From NCBI GenBank assembly GCA_017649645.1, contig JAGCGK010000197.1, forward strand, positions 1 to 64,000: DNA of 64,000 nt. Reading direction: 5' to 3'. This document shows positions 8,938-17,006 of this stretch, one piece after another; the first letter of the stretch is position 1, and each line of letters starts with the position of its first letter. The notes beneath the pieces are model-generated. The model was not told the origin of the DNA. It saw only the letters and a list, made by a program, of their open reading frames with translations, and searched no databases. This stretch comes from Clostridiales bacterium (lineage in GTDB: Bacteria > Bacillota > Clostridia > Saccharofermentanales > Saccharofermentanaceae). Both the position numbers and the translations under genes were made by a program.

Positions 8938-10812
8938 TCACTCTAATTTCTTGACTCTTGACTCATCATACACTTTGTACACATCAAAAAGCCTTGACAG
9001 GTCAGTGTCACGCATATTAGCTCCGTTTATGAGCGTTCTGTCGTAATAAAGATAGTTGATTCCGTAGGTATAATACGGATTCGGACCGATTCCGAAGAAT
9101 ATCCTGAAACCAAGTCCTTTGAGGTATTCCGCACGCGGATCCGTACCTTTTATGTAGTTTCCGTTAGGATATACGATCATATGTGTAGTTCCAAGGACCG
9201 AACCGATCTGACTTGTCCATTTCTCGGTATCAGATACGATCTCATCCATAGTCGCGCCTTCTGCATTGATGTTTCCGTATGTTGAAGATGCAAACTTCCA
9301 GCCGGTATCCTTAAGTGTTGAGACGATCTGAGAAACAGTGTTTTTGTTTGCTTCGATATCCTGAGAAGTGATATCTTCACTCGGTCTTCCGATAGCATTA
9401 AGGGCAAAGTTACGGTCATCGATCTCATCTTCGCTGATCACGTATCCAAAGCAAGATTCATAGCCGCATACGGTTATAACACCTTTTACACCGTTAAACG
9501 AAAAATCAGGATGTTCTTCAACAAACATATCAAGAATACCGATCGCCTCAGCTGATCTGGAAACAACTTCCTGTCCCGAAGCATTTAAATACTGTCCGCA
9601 GACCTGTTCCTGATCATTAAGGACCAGCTTCTCACATGTGCCGTTTCCGTAATTACGCATTGAATAGTCAAGGTTTTCGATGATTATGATAAGAGGTTTC
9701 TTGCCTTCAGGCACACGAAGGTTACACTCTACGAGATAGTCTTCGTTGCTGGTATCAACAAGAGCTTCCGCATCAACGAGAACATAGTTCTTGGAATAAA
9801 GTTCTTCAAGAATTCTCGAAAACTCCGTAGTAGTAAGATAGATGTCCTCATTACCGGAAACATAGTTAACATCAAACGCAAGTTCCGTATCAACGATCAA
9901 CTGGCGCACACAGATGACTTCGACATTACCGTAATAATCTACGACAGGCGAAGTCTTCTCTGTAGCAATGATAAGGTCGTTTGCAATTCTGGTGTCATCC
10001 GGGAAGATAACAGCGAGGTTGGATAAGATCTCTTCTGCCGAGTAATACTGATATCTGGCGAGCATATGCTCACATTTTTCCAGCATCGGCTGATACATGA
10101 TATCCTTGATCTCACCTACACGCCTGTCAGCAAAGTTATAAACGAAGCCTTCGGAATCTTCGAGAAGAGTGTTATATTGCTGAACCGCAGAGATATAATC
10201 GCCATCGTTGTATTCCGATTCAGCCGCCTGAACAATACCTCTGGCACGCTCGATCGAGTCGACTTCTCGCCACAGCGGAGAAGCAACAGCCGAGATATTG
10301 TCCACCTTTGTTATCTCGTTAAAGATAAAGGTAACATCAGGTTTTTCTATATTTCCCAGAAGGAAATCTTCGCAAAGGGAATTGAGCCAGTTCGAAAGAT
10401 GAGAATATGTGATCTCACCCATTCCATTAAGGAACTTCAGGTCTTCAGTCTTAAGTTCATAACGCTCATACCTGACCTTGTTTTCGATGGTTACAGCCTT
10501 TTCATAGACAAGATTTTCCATCTTGATCATGTTCTCGTCGGCTTTTGCATCGGAATCGCTTTGCTGGATAAGTTCGTCATGGAGTTTACGATACATCTCA
10601 AGAGCATCTTCGTACCTGCCTTCGTTCAATGCAGTTTCAAAGGCAGGAATTATCGAAGCCTTGGACTCTTTAGACTTATCAATGTAGATAAAGACAACTA
10701 CCGAGAAGAGCAAAACCGCAACGCAAAGTCCGATCGAAACCCAGTAAAGAAAACTGACTGGTTTTTTATTGCTAACAGTCTCGAAAATGTTGTCAGTTAT
10801 GCTCTTTCTCAA
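8938..10812 (-). CDS. Membrane-anchored protein with degenerate polysaccharide-deacetylase fold
   Basis: One transmembrane helix at about residues 22-46 is followed by a helical region with TPR-like spacing (EGRYEDALEMYRKL near residue 65 and a second copy near 205). The C-terminal half (about 375-600) follows the order of a NodB polysaccharide deacetylase: LIIIIENLDYSM, TGWKFASSTYGNIN, VYPNGNY, GFRIFFGIG. However the metal-binding Asp pair and the HxxxH histidines of active enzymes are missing (ENLDYS in place of FDDG; SSTYGN in place of HSxxH). The protein probably binds rather than cuts cell-wall sugars; that is an inference. Only two bases separate it from the parC stop, so it is translated from the topoisomerase transcript. 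Confidence 0.72.
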   Translation of the reverse strand: MRKSITDNIFETVSNKKPVSFLYWVSIGLCVAVLLFSVVVFIYIDKSKESKASIIPAFETALNEGRYEDALEMYRKLHDELIQQSDSDAKADENMIKMENLVYEKAVTIENKVRYERYELKTEDLKFLNGMGEITYSHLSNWLNSLCEDFLLGNIEKPDVTFIFNEITKVDNISAVASPLWREVDSIERARGIVQAAESEYNDGDYISAVQQYNTLLEDSEGFVYNFADRRVGEIKDIMYQPMLEKCEHMLARYQYYSAEEILSNLAVIFPDDTRIANDLIIATEKTSPVVDYYGNVEVICVRQLIVDTELAFDVNYVSGNEDIYLTTTEFSRILEELYSKNYVLVDAEALVDTSNEDYLVECNLRVPEGKKPLIIIIENLDYSMRNYGNGTCEKLVLNDQEQVCGQYLNASGQEVVSRSAEAIGILDMFVEEHPDFSFNGVKGVITVCGYESCFGYVISEDEIDDRNFALNAIGRPSEDITSQDIEANKNTVSQIVSTLKDTGWKFASSTYGNINAEGATMDEIVSDTEKWTSQIGSVLGTTHMIVYPNGNYIKGTDPRAEYLKGLGFRIFFGIGPNPYYTYGINYLYYDRTLINGANMRDTDLSRLFDVYKVYDESRVKKLE

Positions 10813-10814
10813 TA

Positions 10815-13052
10815 TCAGATACCTTCAAGATTTAAGTTGATCTGCTTATCCATCATAAGATCATCTTTGATGAAATAACCGACGGCAGGAAGTCTCCTGA
10901 TCCTGAAGTACTCAGGATCCTTAAATGAAGCTTCTTCAACACGTCTGATGCTTATCATCTTAGAGCCTCTCTTAGATGTAAGAAGCTGAACACCCTGTGT
11001 GGTTCTCGTTGACTTCAAAGGAACGAGCTTGGACTCGAATACAGCAGCCTTTGAAATATCACTCTGAGCTACAAGATCAGGGTTTTCGTTTTCATTAAGA
11101 ACGATAAACGAAACAGCTCTGGAGCCGTCAAAGAAAGCATTTATAAGCTTCTTTCTGTTCTGCTTTGTCTCATATACGCTTATCGGGAACAAAGCAACCT
11201 TACCGTTTTCGAATCCGATCATAAGGTTACCCTTGTAATCCTTGGTAACAATGATGAACAGGACATTCTCACCGTCATCCATACCGAGAGTTCCCGGCAG
11301 ATAATGACCGTACTCACTAGGCTTCGTATCATCAAACTCATAAGCCTTAGCCTTATATACGTTAGCCTTATCTGTAAATACGAGGATATCGTTAAGGTTG
11401 GTAGCCTCAACATCGATAAAGATCTCATCATCTTCCTTGGTCTTAAGTTCACCCGCACTTCTCAAAGAAACAAGTGTGTGCTTCTTAAGATAACCATGCT
11501 TTGTGAGCATGATCCTGATGTTGTAGTCTTCAATCTCCTGTCCAGGAACAAAGGTATCGACCTCTTCCTGCCTAACGACTTCGGATCTTCTCTCCTGGCC
11601 ATACTTCTTGATGACATCCTTAAGAACCTCAATGATCTTATTGTCGATCCTCTTAGGTTTAACGAGGAAGTCCTCAAGGTCGGCGATCTCGTTTTTGATA
11701 TCGTCTACGTCCTTGATCCTGTTGAGGATATACTGCTTGTTGATGTTACGGAGCTTGATCTCAGCTACGTATTCAGCCTGGATCTCATCGATTCCGAAGC
11801 CCTTCATCAAGTTAGGAACAACCTCTTCCTCGAGTTCAGTATTTCTGATTATAGCGATAGCCTTATCGATATCGAGCAAGATCTTAGCGAGACCTTCCAA
11901 GAGATGGAGCTTATCCTTCTTCTTCTGAAGATCGAAAGCAGTCTCGCGCTTGATACATTCTCTTCTCCACTTGAGCCATTCATCCATAAGGCCGTATACG
12001 CCAAGAACCTTCGGAGAACCGTTAACAAGCACGTTGAAGTTACATGAGAATGGTGACTCGAGCTTAGTAAACTTGAAAAGCTTGGTCATGAGTGCATCAT
12101 GATCTGTGCCCCTCTTACATTCGATAACGATCTTAAGACCTTTGAGGTCTGTGGAGTTCCTGATATCACTGATCTCCTTGATCTTACCCTGCTTTACAAG
12201 TTCGCATACCTCATCGATTATGGCTTCCATAGTCGTTGTGTATGGAATCTCATAGATAGTGATCGTATTCTTCTTTGTATCTACTGTGTACTTACCTCTG
12301 ATCCTTATGGAACCACGGCCTGTATCGTAGATCTCCTTCATTACCTTCTGATCATAGAGGATCTGTCCGCCGCCTGAAAAATCAGGAGCAGGCATGATAT
12401 CAAGAAGATCAGCAGAAGGATCTTTCATATGAGCTATGGTAGCTTCACAGACTTCCTTAAGGTTAAAGGAACAGATATTGGATGCCATACCAACGGCAAT
12501 ACCCATGTTGCTGTTAACAAGGATCGATGGGAATGAAACCGGCAACAATGCAGGTTCTTTAAGTTCGCCGTCGTAGTTATCAACCATGTCGACAGCATTC
12601 TTATCGATACCGTTAAAGATCAATTCACAGAACTTCTCGAGCTTAACCTCAGTATATCGGGAAGCAGCATAAGCCATATCTCGGCTGTACTGCTTACCAA
12701 AGTTACCCTTAGAATCAACATAAGGATGCAAAAGTGCCTCATTACCTCTGGTAAGACGCACCATCGTCTCATAGATAGCTGCATCACCATGAGGATTGAG
12801 CTTCATGGTCTGACCAACGGCATTTGCAGACTTGGTCCTGTCCTTATTTAATAGACCCATCTTGTACATCGTATACAGAAGCTTACGGTGTGACGGCTTA
12901 AAACCGTCGATCTCAGGGATAGCACGAGATACGATGACGCTCATCGCATAAGGCATGTAGTTCTGCTCGAGCATCTCGGTGATCGGTTGATCTGTTACCG
13001 GTGCATCAGGTCTCGTATCTATTATCACTTCTTCTTTTTTCTTTTTAGCCAT
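10815..13052 (-). CDS. parC: DNA topoisomerase IV subunit A (type IIA topoisomerase)
   Basis: This 745-residue subunit cuts and rejoins DNA in the ParC2ParE2 enzyme. It has the winged-helix start (YAMSVIVSRAIPEIDG, FKPSHRKLLYTMY), the NPHGDAAIYETMVRL quinolone-pocket segment, and the catalytic tyrosine in AASRYTE (Tyr133). The C-terminal part holds degenerate beta-pinwheel repeats (for example TRTTQGVQLL) but no GyrA box, which supports topoisomerase IV rather than gyrase. The quinolone-contact position equivalent to E. coli GyrA Ser83/ParC Ser80 is Ala91, with Glu95 in place of the acidic partner. It lies 12 bases after parE. The pair is divergent from textbook ParCE, so an alternative type IIA paralog remains possible. 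Confidence 0.87.
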   Translation of the reverse strand: MAKKKKEEVIIDTRPDAPVTDQPITEMLEQNYMPYAMSVIVSRAIPEIDGFKPSHRKLLYTMYKMGLLNKDRTKSANAVGQTMKLNPHGDAAIYETMVRLTRGNEALLHPYVDSKGNFGKQYSRDMAYAASRYTEVKLEKFCELIFNGIDKNAVDMVDNYDGELKEPALLPVSFPSILVNSNMGIAVGMASNICSFNLKEVCEATIAHMKDPSADLLDIMPAPDFSGGGQILYDQKVMKEIYDTGRGSIRIRGKYTVDTKKNTITIYEIPYTTTMEAIIDEVCELVKQGKIKEISDIRNSTDLKGLKIVIECKRGTDHDALMTKLFKFTKLESPFSCNFNVLVNGSPKVLGVYGLMDEWLKWRRECIKRETAFDLQKKKDKLHLLEGLAKILLDIDKAIAIIRNTELEEEVVPNLMKGFGIDEIQAEYVAEIKLRNINKQYILNRIKDVDDIKNEIADLEDFLVKPKRIDNKIIEVLKDVIKKYGQERRSEVVRQEEVDTFVPGQEIEDYNIRIMLTKHGYLKKHTLVSLRSAGELKTKEDDEIFIDVEATNLNDILVFTDKANVYKAKAYEFDDTKPSEYGHYLPGTLGMDDGENVLFIIVTKDYKGNLMIGFENGKVALFPISVYETKQNRKKLINAFFDGSRAVSFIVLNENENPDLVAQSDISKAAVFESKLVPLKSTRTTQGVQLLTSKRGSKMISIRRVEEASFKDPEYFRIRRLPAVGYFIKDDLMMDKQINLNLEGI

Positions 13053-13064
13053 AGTTCCCTCTCA

Positions 13065-15086
13065 TTAACCGATATCGAGCATATCAAGGTAAAGATGTCC
13101 GTCTTCTTCGATATGCTGTTTTCTTCCCTGGAGATTATCGCCCAGCAACAGTTCAAAGATCTCAGCTGTTCTCTGTGCTTCCTCAGGACAGATCTTAATG
13201 AGTCTTCTGGTCTTAGGACTCATAGTCGTAAGGCTCATCATATCAGGTTCGTTCTCACCAAGACCCTTGGAACGCTGGAGCTTAAGGTTATCTATACCGT
13301 ATTTTTCAACGATCTCAGCCTTTTCCTTCTCGTTATAAGCGAAGAAGATCTCCTCTTTCTCGCCTTCCTTCTTGCCGCCTTTTTTCTTCAATGTGATCTC
13401 GAAAAGAGGTGATTCAGCAACATATACATAACCCTCTTCGATAAGTTTAGGGCAAAGCCTGTAGATCATCGCGAGGATAAGCGTCCTGATCTGATATCCG
13501 TCTACATCGGCATCGGTACAGATGATGATCTTATTCCATCTCAAGAGGTCTATATTAAAGCTGCTCAGATCCTTGGAATGTTTACCCTGGATCTCGATAC
13601 CGCATCCCAAAACCTTAACAAGATCAGTAATGATCTCACTTTTAAGGATATCGGCGTAGCTTGCCTTAAGACAGTTAAGGATCTTACCTCTTACAGGCAT
13701 ACATGCCTGGAATTCTGCATCTCTGGCAAGGATTACAGAACCTGCAGCAGAATCACCCTCAACTATGTAAAGCTCACGTCTGGAAGTATCTTTACTATCA
13801 CAGTCGGTAAACTTCTTTATCTTATTATTGATGTTATCAACTGCACCCATTACCTTCTTACGTGCAGCAACACGGTTCTTCTCGGCATTTTCGCGGGCAC
13901 GCTTGTTCGCGAGGATCTGCTCGACTACCTTATCGCCGAGAGTCTTGTTCTCGATGAACCAGATCTCGAGCTTCTGTCTTATAAGGTTCGTCATGAATTC
14001 CTGCACGAACTTATTGTTGATAGCCTTCTTTGTCTGGTTCTCATAAGATGTCTGTGTCGAAAACGTGCTCGAGATAAGAATAAGAGAATCCACTACATCC
14101 TGGAATGTGATCTTACTCTCGTTAGCCTTGTACTTATCTCTGTCCTTGATCTGCTTGTCGATCTCAGCTACAAAAGCGCTTCTTACGGCCTTATCAGGAG
14201 ATCCGCCGTACTCAAGGAAACTGGAGTTATGGAAATACTCGACTACGTTAACTTCATTATTGAAGCAGAATACTACTTCTGCCTTTACCTTGTACTCATC
14301 ACGGTCTGCAGCATCACGGCCCTTGCCCTCGCCGTCAAATCTGAACGGCTCGGTAAAGCCCTGCATATTATTGAGTTCTTCACAATATCCCATGATTCCT
14401 TCAGGATACTTATAGCTGAACTGCTCACCTGTTGCTTCATCGATAAGGATGAACTCAACACCGTTATTTACGATAGCCTGCTTCTTGATGATATCCTTGA
14501 AAGCTTCGATCGGGATAACTGTCTCAGTAAATACCTCACTATCCGGCTTCCAATGCTGGATAGTACCGGTACGAAGGAATCTGTATGGCTCCTTAACGAG
14601 TTCCTGACCAGGCTCACCTATAACTTCACCCTTCTTAAAGTGAAGTGTGTACTTAGTCTTATCACGGAAGACAGTTACATCGAAGAACTCGGATGCATAC
14701 TGAGTAGCACAGGCACCGAGACCGTTAAGTCCCAAGGAGTACTCATAGCTTCCCTGTCCTGAATTCTTATCGTACTTACCGCCTGCATAAAGTTCGCAGT
14801 ATACGAGTTCCCAGTTGAATCTTTGCTCCTTAACGTTGTAATCGAGAGGAATTCCTCGTCCGAAGTCCTCAACTGTCAATGAGCCGTCTTTGCCTCTAGT
14901 TACTATGATCTTGTCACCGTAGCCCTCACGAGCCTCATCGATGGAGTTGGACAAGATCTCAAAGAAGGAATGGATACATCCCTCGAGATTATCTGAACCG
15001 AATATTACCTGCGGCTTTTTTCTGACTCTGTCGGCACCTTTGAGCATTGATATGCTGTCATTACCGTACTCAGGTTTCTTAGCCAT
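13065..15086 (-). CDS. parE: DNA topoisomerase IV subunit B (ATPase)
   Basis: The 673-residue protein has the GHKL ATPase domain (ILSNSIDEA with the metal Glu/Asn region, DFGRGIP, LNGLGA), the transducer, and the TOPRIM domain (VEGDSAAGSV, PVRGKILNCLKA, CTDADVDGYQIRTL). It hydrolyses ATP to drive strand passage with ParC. The canonical EGDSAGGS is EGDSAAGS here, one of several deviations that set this pair apart from gyrase. ATG 15086 is preceded by AAGGGGG. It opens the operon parE-parC-deacetylase-like gene. Length is close to the usual 630-680. Confidence 0.88.
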   Translation of the reverse strand: MAKKPEYGNDSISMLKGADRVRKKPQVIFGSDNLEGCIHSFFEILSNSIDEAREGYGDKIIVTRGKDGSLTVEDFGRGIPLDYNVKEQRFNWELVYCELYAGGKYDKNSGQGSYEYSLGLNGLGACATQYASEFFDVTVFRDKTKYTLHFKKGEVIGEPGQELVKEPYRFLRTGTIQHWKPDSEVFTETVIPIEAFKDIIKKQAIVNNGVEFILIDEATGEQFSYKYPEGIMGYCEELNNMQGFTEPFRFDGEGKGRDAADRDEYKVKAEVVFCFNNEVNVVEYFHNSSFLEYGGSPDKAVRSAFVAEIDKQIKDRDKYKANESKITFQDVVDSLILISSTFSTQTSYENQTKKAINNKFVQEFMTNLIRQKLEIWFIENKTLGDKVVEQILANKRARENAEKNRVAARKKVMGAVDNINNKIKKFTDCDSKDTSRRELYIVEGDSAAGSVILARDAEFQACMPVRGKILNCLKASYADILKSEIITDLVKVLGCGIEIQGKHSKDLSSFNIDLLRWNKIIICTDADVDGYQIRTLILAMIYRLCPKLIEEGYVYVAESPLFEITLKKKGGKKEGEKEEIFFAYNEKEKAEIVEKYGIDNLKLQRSKGLGENEPDMMSLTTMSPKTRRLIKICPEEAQRTAEIFELLLGDNLQGRKQHIEEDGHLYLDMLDIG

Positions 15087-15114
15087 AGTTACCCCCTTTA
15101 ATAAGCATAAAATA

Positions 15115-15141
15115 ATTATACCAATAATTCTGGAATATCAA
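15115..15141 (-). promoter_or_regulatory. Extended -10 promoter of parE
   Basis: TGGTATAAT on the minus strand (TATAAT at 15115-15120, TGG at 15121-15123) forms an extended -10. TTGATA (15136-15141) is only 15 bases upstream, so the extended element should carry recognition. The start would be near 15108. Confidence 0.5.
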
Positions 15142-15165
15142 CGGACAAAAAAGTCTCATTTTCCA

Positions 15166-15193
15166 TAAAAAAAGAGCCCCTTTGCAAGGACTC
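15166..15193 (-). terminator. Terminator of the tRNA-Gly/tRNA-Arg transcript
   Basis: On the minus strand an 8-bp stem (GAGTCCTT / AAGGGGCTC with wobble pairs) with a GCAA loop is followed by seven T. It lies 13 bases after the tRNA-Arg CCA end. Confidence 0.8.
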
Positions 15194-15205
15194 TACCTTT
15201 TGATT

Positions 15206-15282
15206 TGGCGAGCCTAGGGGGACTCGAACCTCCGACCCACAGCTTAGAAGGCTGTTGCTCTATCCAACTGAGCTATAGACCC
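15206..15282 (-). tRNA. tRNA-Arg (anticodon TCT)
   Basis: The 77-base sequence folds as a cloverleaf. The acceptor GGGTCTA pairs with TAGGCTC. The anticodon stem ACAGC/GCTGT holds the loop CTTCTAA (anticodon TCT), and the T loop is TTCGAGT. Discriminator G and CCA are encoded. It is second in a two-tRNA transcript. Confidence 0.95.
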
Positions 15283-15289
15283 AAATAAG

Positions 15290-15363
15290 TGGAGCGGGTG
15301 ATGGGAATCGAACCCACGTGATCAGCTTGGAAGGCTGGAGTTCTACCATTGAACTACACCCGC
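15290..15363 (-). tRNA. tRNA-Gly (anticodon TCC)
   Basis: A 74-base cloverleaf: acceptor GCGGGTG pairs with CACCCGC, loop CTTCCAA gives anticodon TCC, T loop TTCGATT, discriminator T, and CCA is encoded. It is first in the transcript with tRNA-Arg, 7 bases apart. Confidence 0.95.
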
Positions 15364-15370
15364 ATAATAA

Positions 15371-15411
15371 TGACGTGTGTCAAACGCCTAAGTATGATAC
15401 AACACACGTCA
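15371..15411. repeat. 10-bp inverted repeat around the tRNA promoter
   Basis: TGACGTGTGT at 15371-15380 and its exact complement ACACACGTCA at 15402-15411 enclose 21 bases. The left arm is downstream of the predicted tRNA start and the right arm covers the promoter spacer, so the repeat looks like an operator or a structure at the 5' end of the precursor. There is no T tract, so it is not a terminator. Confidence 0.75.
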
Positions 15412-15422
15412 AAGATTGTCTA
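15394..15422 (-). promoter_or_regulatory. Promoter of the tRNA-Gly/Arg operon
   Basis: TAGACA (15417-15422) and TATCAT (15394-15399) on the minus strand are 17 bases apart. The start would be near 15387, about 24 bases before tRNA-Gly. The -10 lies inside the loop of a 10-bp inverted repeat (15371-15411). Confidence 0.6.
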
Positions 15423-15442
15423 GGACTTTTTCGAAAAAAGTT

Positions 15443-15877
15443 TTACTGAGCCGGAGTATCAGAAACAAGACCGGCAGAAATGTAGTATCCGTCCTGTGTC
15501 TTGTACCAATCACCGGATGTTGCAACAACTACAACCTGCATGTTATTAGCAAGCTTAGCAACTACCTCATAATCGATTCCAGGTCCCTTACGGACATTGA
15601 TATAATCCTCTGTACAGTTTACATATTTAACCGTTGAACCGCCTTCGATCTCCACCTCTGTCCATGATATCTCGATATCATTGGTTGAAGGTCCGGAAAA
15701 AGTAGGGATCGTAGTCGTTGTTACTTCTGTTGTCGGTGCTGTAGTTGTATCTTCTGTGGAAGCTGCATCTGTTGACTTGGTCTTCTTCTTGGAACCGCCG
15801 CATGCCGTCATGGAAAAAGCCATAACTGAAATAACTGCTAAAGTACCTATTTTCAATGCCAAAGAAGAACGCTTCAT
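15443..15877 (-). CDS. SH3-domain lipoprotein
   Basis: A lipoprotein signal (residues 1-23, lipobox SMTAC) is followed by a Thr-rich linker (about 30-60) and a C-terminal bacterial SH3 domain (about 85-140) with YINVRKGPGIDYEVV, an NMQVVVVATSGDWYK core and the final GYYISAGLV. Such domains bind peptidoglycan. The protein should be anchored outside the membrane, with the linker crossing the wall. I start at the ATG at 15877 (144 residues), which has GGAGG 7 bases in front; the ATG ten codons upstream has none. No enzyme domain is present, so it may only sense or hold wall material. Confidence 0.85.
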   Translation of the reverse strand: MKRSSLALKIGTLAVISVMAFSMTACGGSKKKTKSTDAASTEDTTTAPTTEVTTTTIPTFSGPSTNDIEISWTEVEIEGGSTVKYVNCTEDYINVRKGPGIDYEVVAKLANNMQVVVVATSGDWYKTQDGYYISAGLVSDTPAQ

Positions 15878-15953
15878 AGACACACCTCCGATTTCATATA
15901 TAGTCATTATCTCATACTTTTTCTATTTTATACTATTTTTTCAATTTTTAAGT

Positions 15954-16556
15954 TTACTTTTTCATTTCTTTCAGATTTTCCTCAAAAAGCGCAAAACTCT
16001 CATGATCTTCCCACTTTCCGTTTATGTGCATATAGGACTTTCTGAGCCCCTCCTGAGAAAAACCGCAACGCCTTATAAGCTTCAAAGATCTCTCGTTACA
16101 CGGAAGTATAAAGGCCTCTATCCTGTGAAGCTTTATCTCTTTAAACCCGAACTGACACACAGCCTTCAAGGCCTCGGTCATATAGCCGTTTCCGCATGCC
16201 TCTTCATCCTGATGATAGCCTACGGCTGCACTTTGCATACCGCCGCGAACGATATTGAACAGAGATATCCTACCTATTATCTTTTCATGATCATTCTTAT
16301 CGAAAACAAAAAACGGGACAAGTCTGTCATCCCAAAACTGTGATGCATCGCTTTTGAGATAATCCTTCTGTGTCCTGACGGTAAAATACGAATCCGGCTG
16401 GGTCTGAGCCCACTTTTTATGAAATGCCCTGTTCCTTACGTAATAGTCGCAAACCTTTACTGCTGCGCTTTTTCGAAGAACAGAAAGACGGAGCCTGTCG
16501 GTCTCTATTGCAAAGATCTCATCTCTTTTGAGTCTGTAGTCAATCCTGTATAGCAT
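15954..16556 (-). CDS. GNAT-family N-acetyltransferase (RimJ/RimL type)
   Basis: The 200-residue product has the order of RimJ/RimL acetyltransferases: an N-terminal TDRLRLSVL strand, FFVFDKNDHEKIIGRISL in the middle, then the acetyl-CoA region GYHQDEEACGNGYMTEALKAV and IEAFILPCNERSLKLIRRCGF. Enzymes of this group acetylate protein N termini or small amines, and the substrate cannot be told from sequence. GGAGG lies 5 bases before the ATG. It stands between a tRNA cluster and the SH3 lipoprotein gene. Confidence 0.88.
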   Translation of the reverse strand: MLYRIDYRLKRDEIFAIETDRLRLSVLRKSAAVKVCDYYVRNRAFHKKWAQTQPDSYFTVRTQKDYLKSDASQFWDDRLVPFFVFDKNDHEKIIGRISLFNIVRGGMQSAAVGYHQDEEACGNGYMTEALKAVCQFGFKEIKLHRIEAFILPCNERSLKLIRRCGFSQEGLRKSYMHINGKWEDHESFALFEENLKEMKK

Positions 16557-16617
16557 TTATGCCTCCACTCGTATCCTAAAAGAGATTTTACACAAATAGT
16601 ATTGTTAAGAAAAGAAC

Positions 16618-16650
16618 AAAAAAAGACTGCCCCGGATATCCGAAACAGTC
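16618..16650 (-). terminator. Terminator of the tRNA-His/Gln/Lys transcript
   Basis: Minus-strand hairpin with stem GACTG/CAGTC extended inside by CGGAT/ATCCG, then seven T. It begins directly after the tRNA-Lys CCA end. Confidence 0.85.
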
Positions 16651-16651
16651 T

Positions 16652-16727
16652 TGGTGGCTCACTGGGGGTTCGAACCCCAGACCCCTTGATTAAAAGTCAA
16701 GTGCTCTACCAACTGAGCTAGTGAACC
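16652..16727 (-). tRNA. tRNA-Lys (anticodon TTT)
   Basis: A 76-base cloverleaf: acceptor GGTTCAC pairs with GTGAGCC, stem CTTGA/TCAAG holds loop CTTTTAA (anticodon TTT), T loop TTCGAAC. Discriminator A and CCA are encoded. Confidence 0.95.
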
Positions 16728-16732
16728 GAAAA

Positions 16733-16806
16733 TGGCTGGGGTGGCAGGAATTGAACCTACGGTGCGGGAGTCAAAGACCCGTGCCTTACCACTTGGCGAC
16801 ACCCCA
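16733..16806 (-). tRNA. tRNA-Gln (anticodon TTG)
   Basis: A 74-base cloverleaf: acceptor TGGGGTG pairs with CACCCCA, anticodon loop CTTTGAC (TTG), T loop TTCAATT, discriminator G, CCA encoded. It lies 5 bases from tRNA-Lys. Confidence 0.95.
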
Positions 16807-16849
16807 GTGTCATAGGCTCAAGTGCAAACCTGAATGTAAATGAAAAAAG

Positions 16850-16926
16850 TGGGGTGGGATATGGGATTCGAACCCATGACTTCCAGTGCCACAAACTGGC
16901 GCTCTAACCAACTGAACTAATCCCAC
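16850..16926 (-). tRNA. tRNA-His (anticodon GTG)
   Basis: Acceptor GTGGGAT pairs with ATCCCAC, the stem CCAGT/ACTGG holds loop TTGTGGC (anticodon GTG), and CCA is encoded. The base before the mature end (16927) is G on the transcribed strand and faces discriminator C73, so the extra G-1 needed by histidyl-tRNA synthetase is genome-encoded. Confidence 0.95.
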
Positions 16927-16958
16927 CATATCTAAGCACTATTAACCCAGCACGAAAA

Positions 16959-16987
16959 ATTATATTAGTAGAGTTCAATAAAGTCAA
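16959..16987 (-). promoter_or_regulatory. Strong promoter of the tRNA-His/Gln/Lys operon
   Basis: TTGACT (16982-16987) and a perfect TATAAT (16959-16964) are 17 bases apart on the minus strand. The start would be near 16952, 25 bases before tRNA-His. This is among the best consensus matches in the window. Confidence 0.8.
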
Positions 16988-17006
16988 GAAAGAATTTTCT
17001 CCCTAC

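Noticed and set aside
11304..12047. 247-codon open frame opposite parC
   Set aside because: Shadow frame; the parC reading contains the catalytic motifs and the operon context.
13578..14762. 394-codon open frame on the plus strand opposite parE
   Set aside because: It mirrors a conserved topoisomerase gene, has no ribosome-binding site, and its residues are a Leu/Ile/Ser-rich shadow of the opposite codons.
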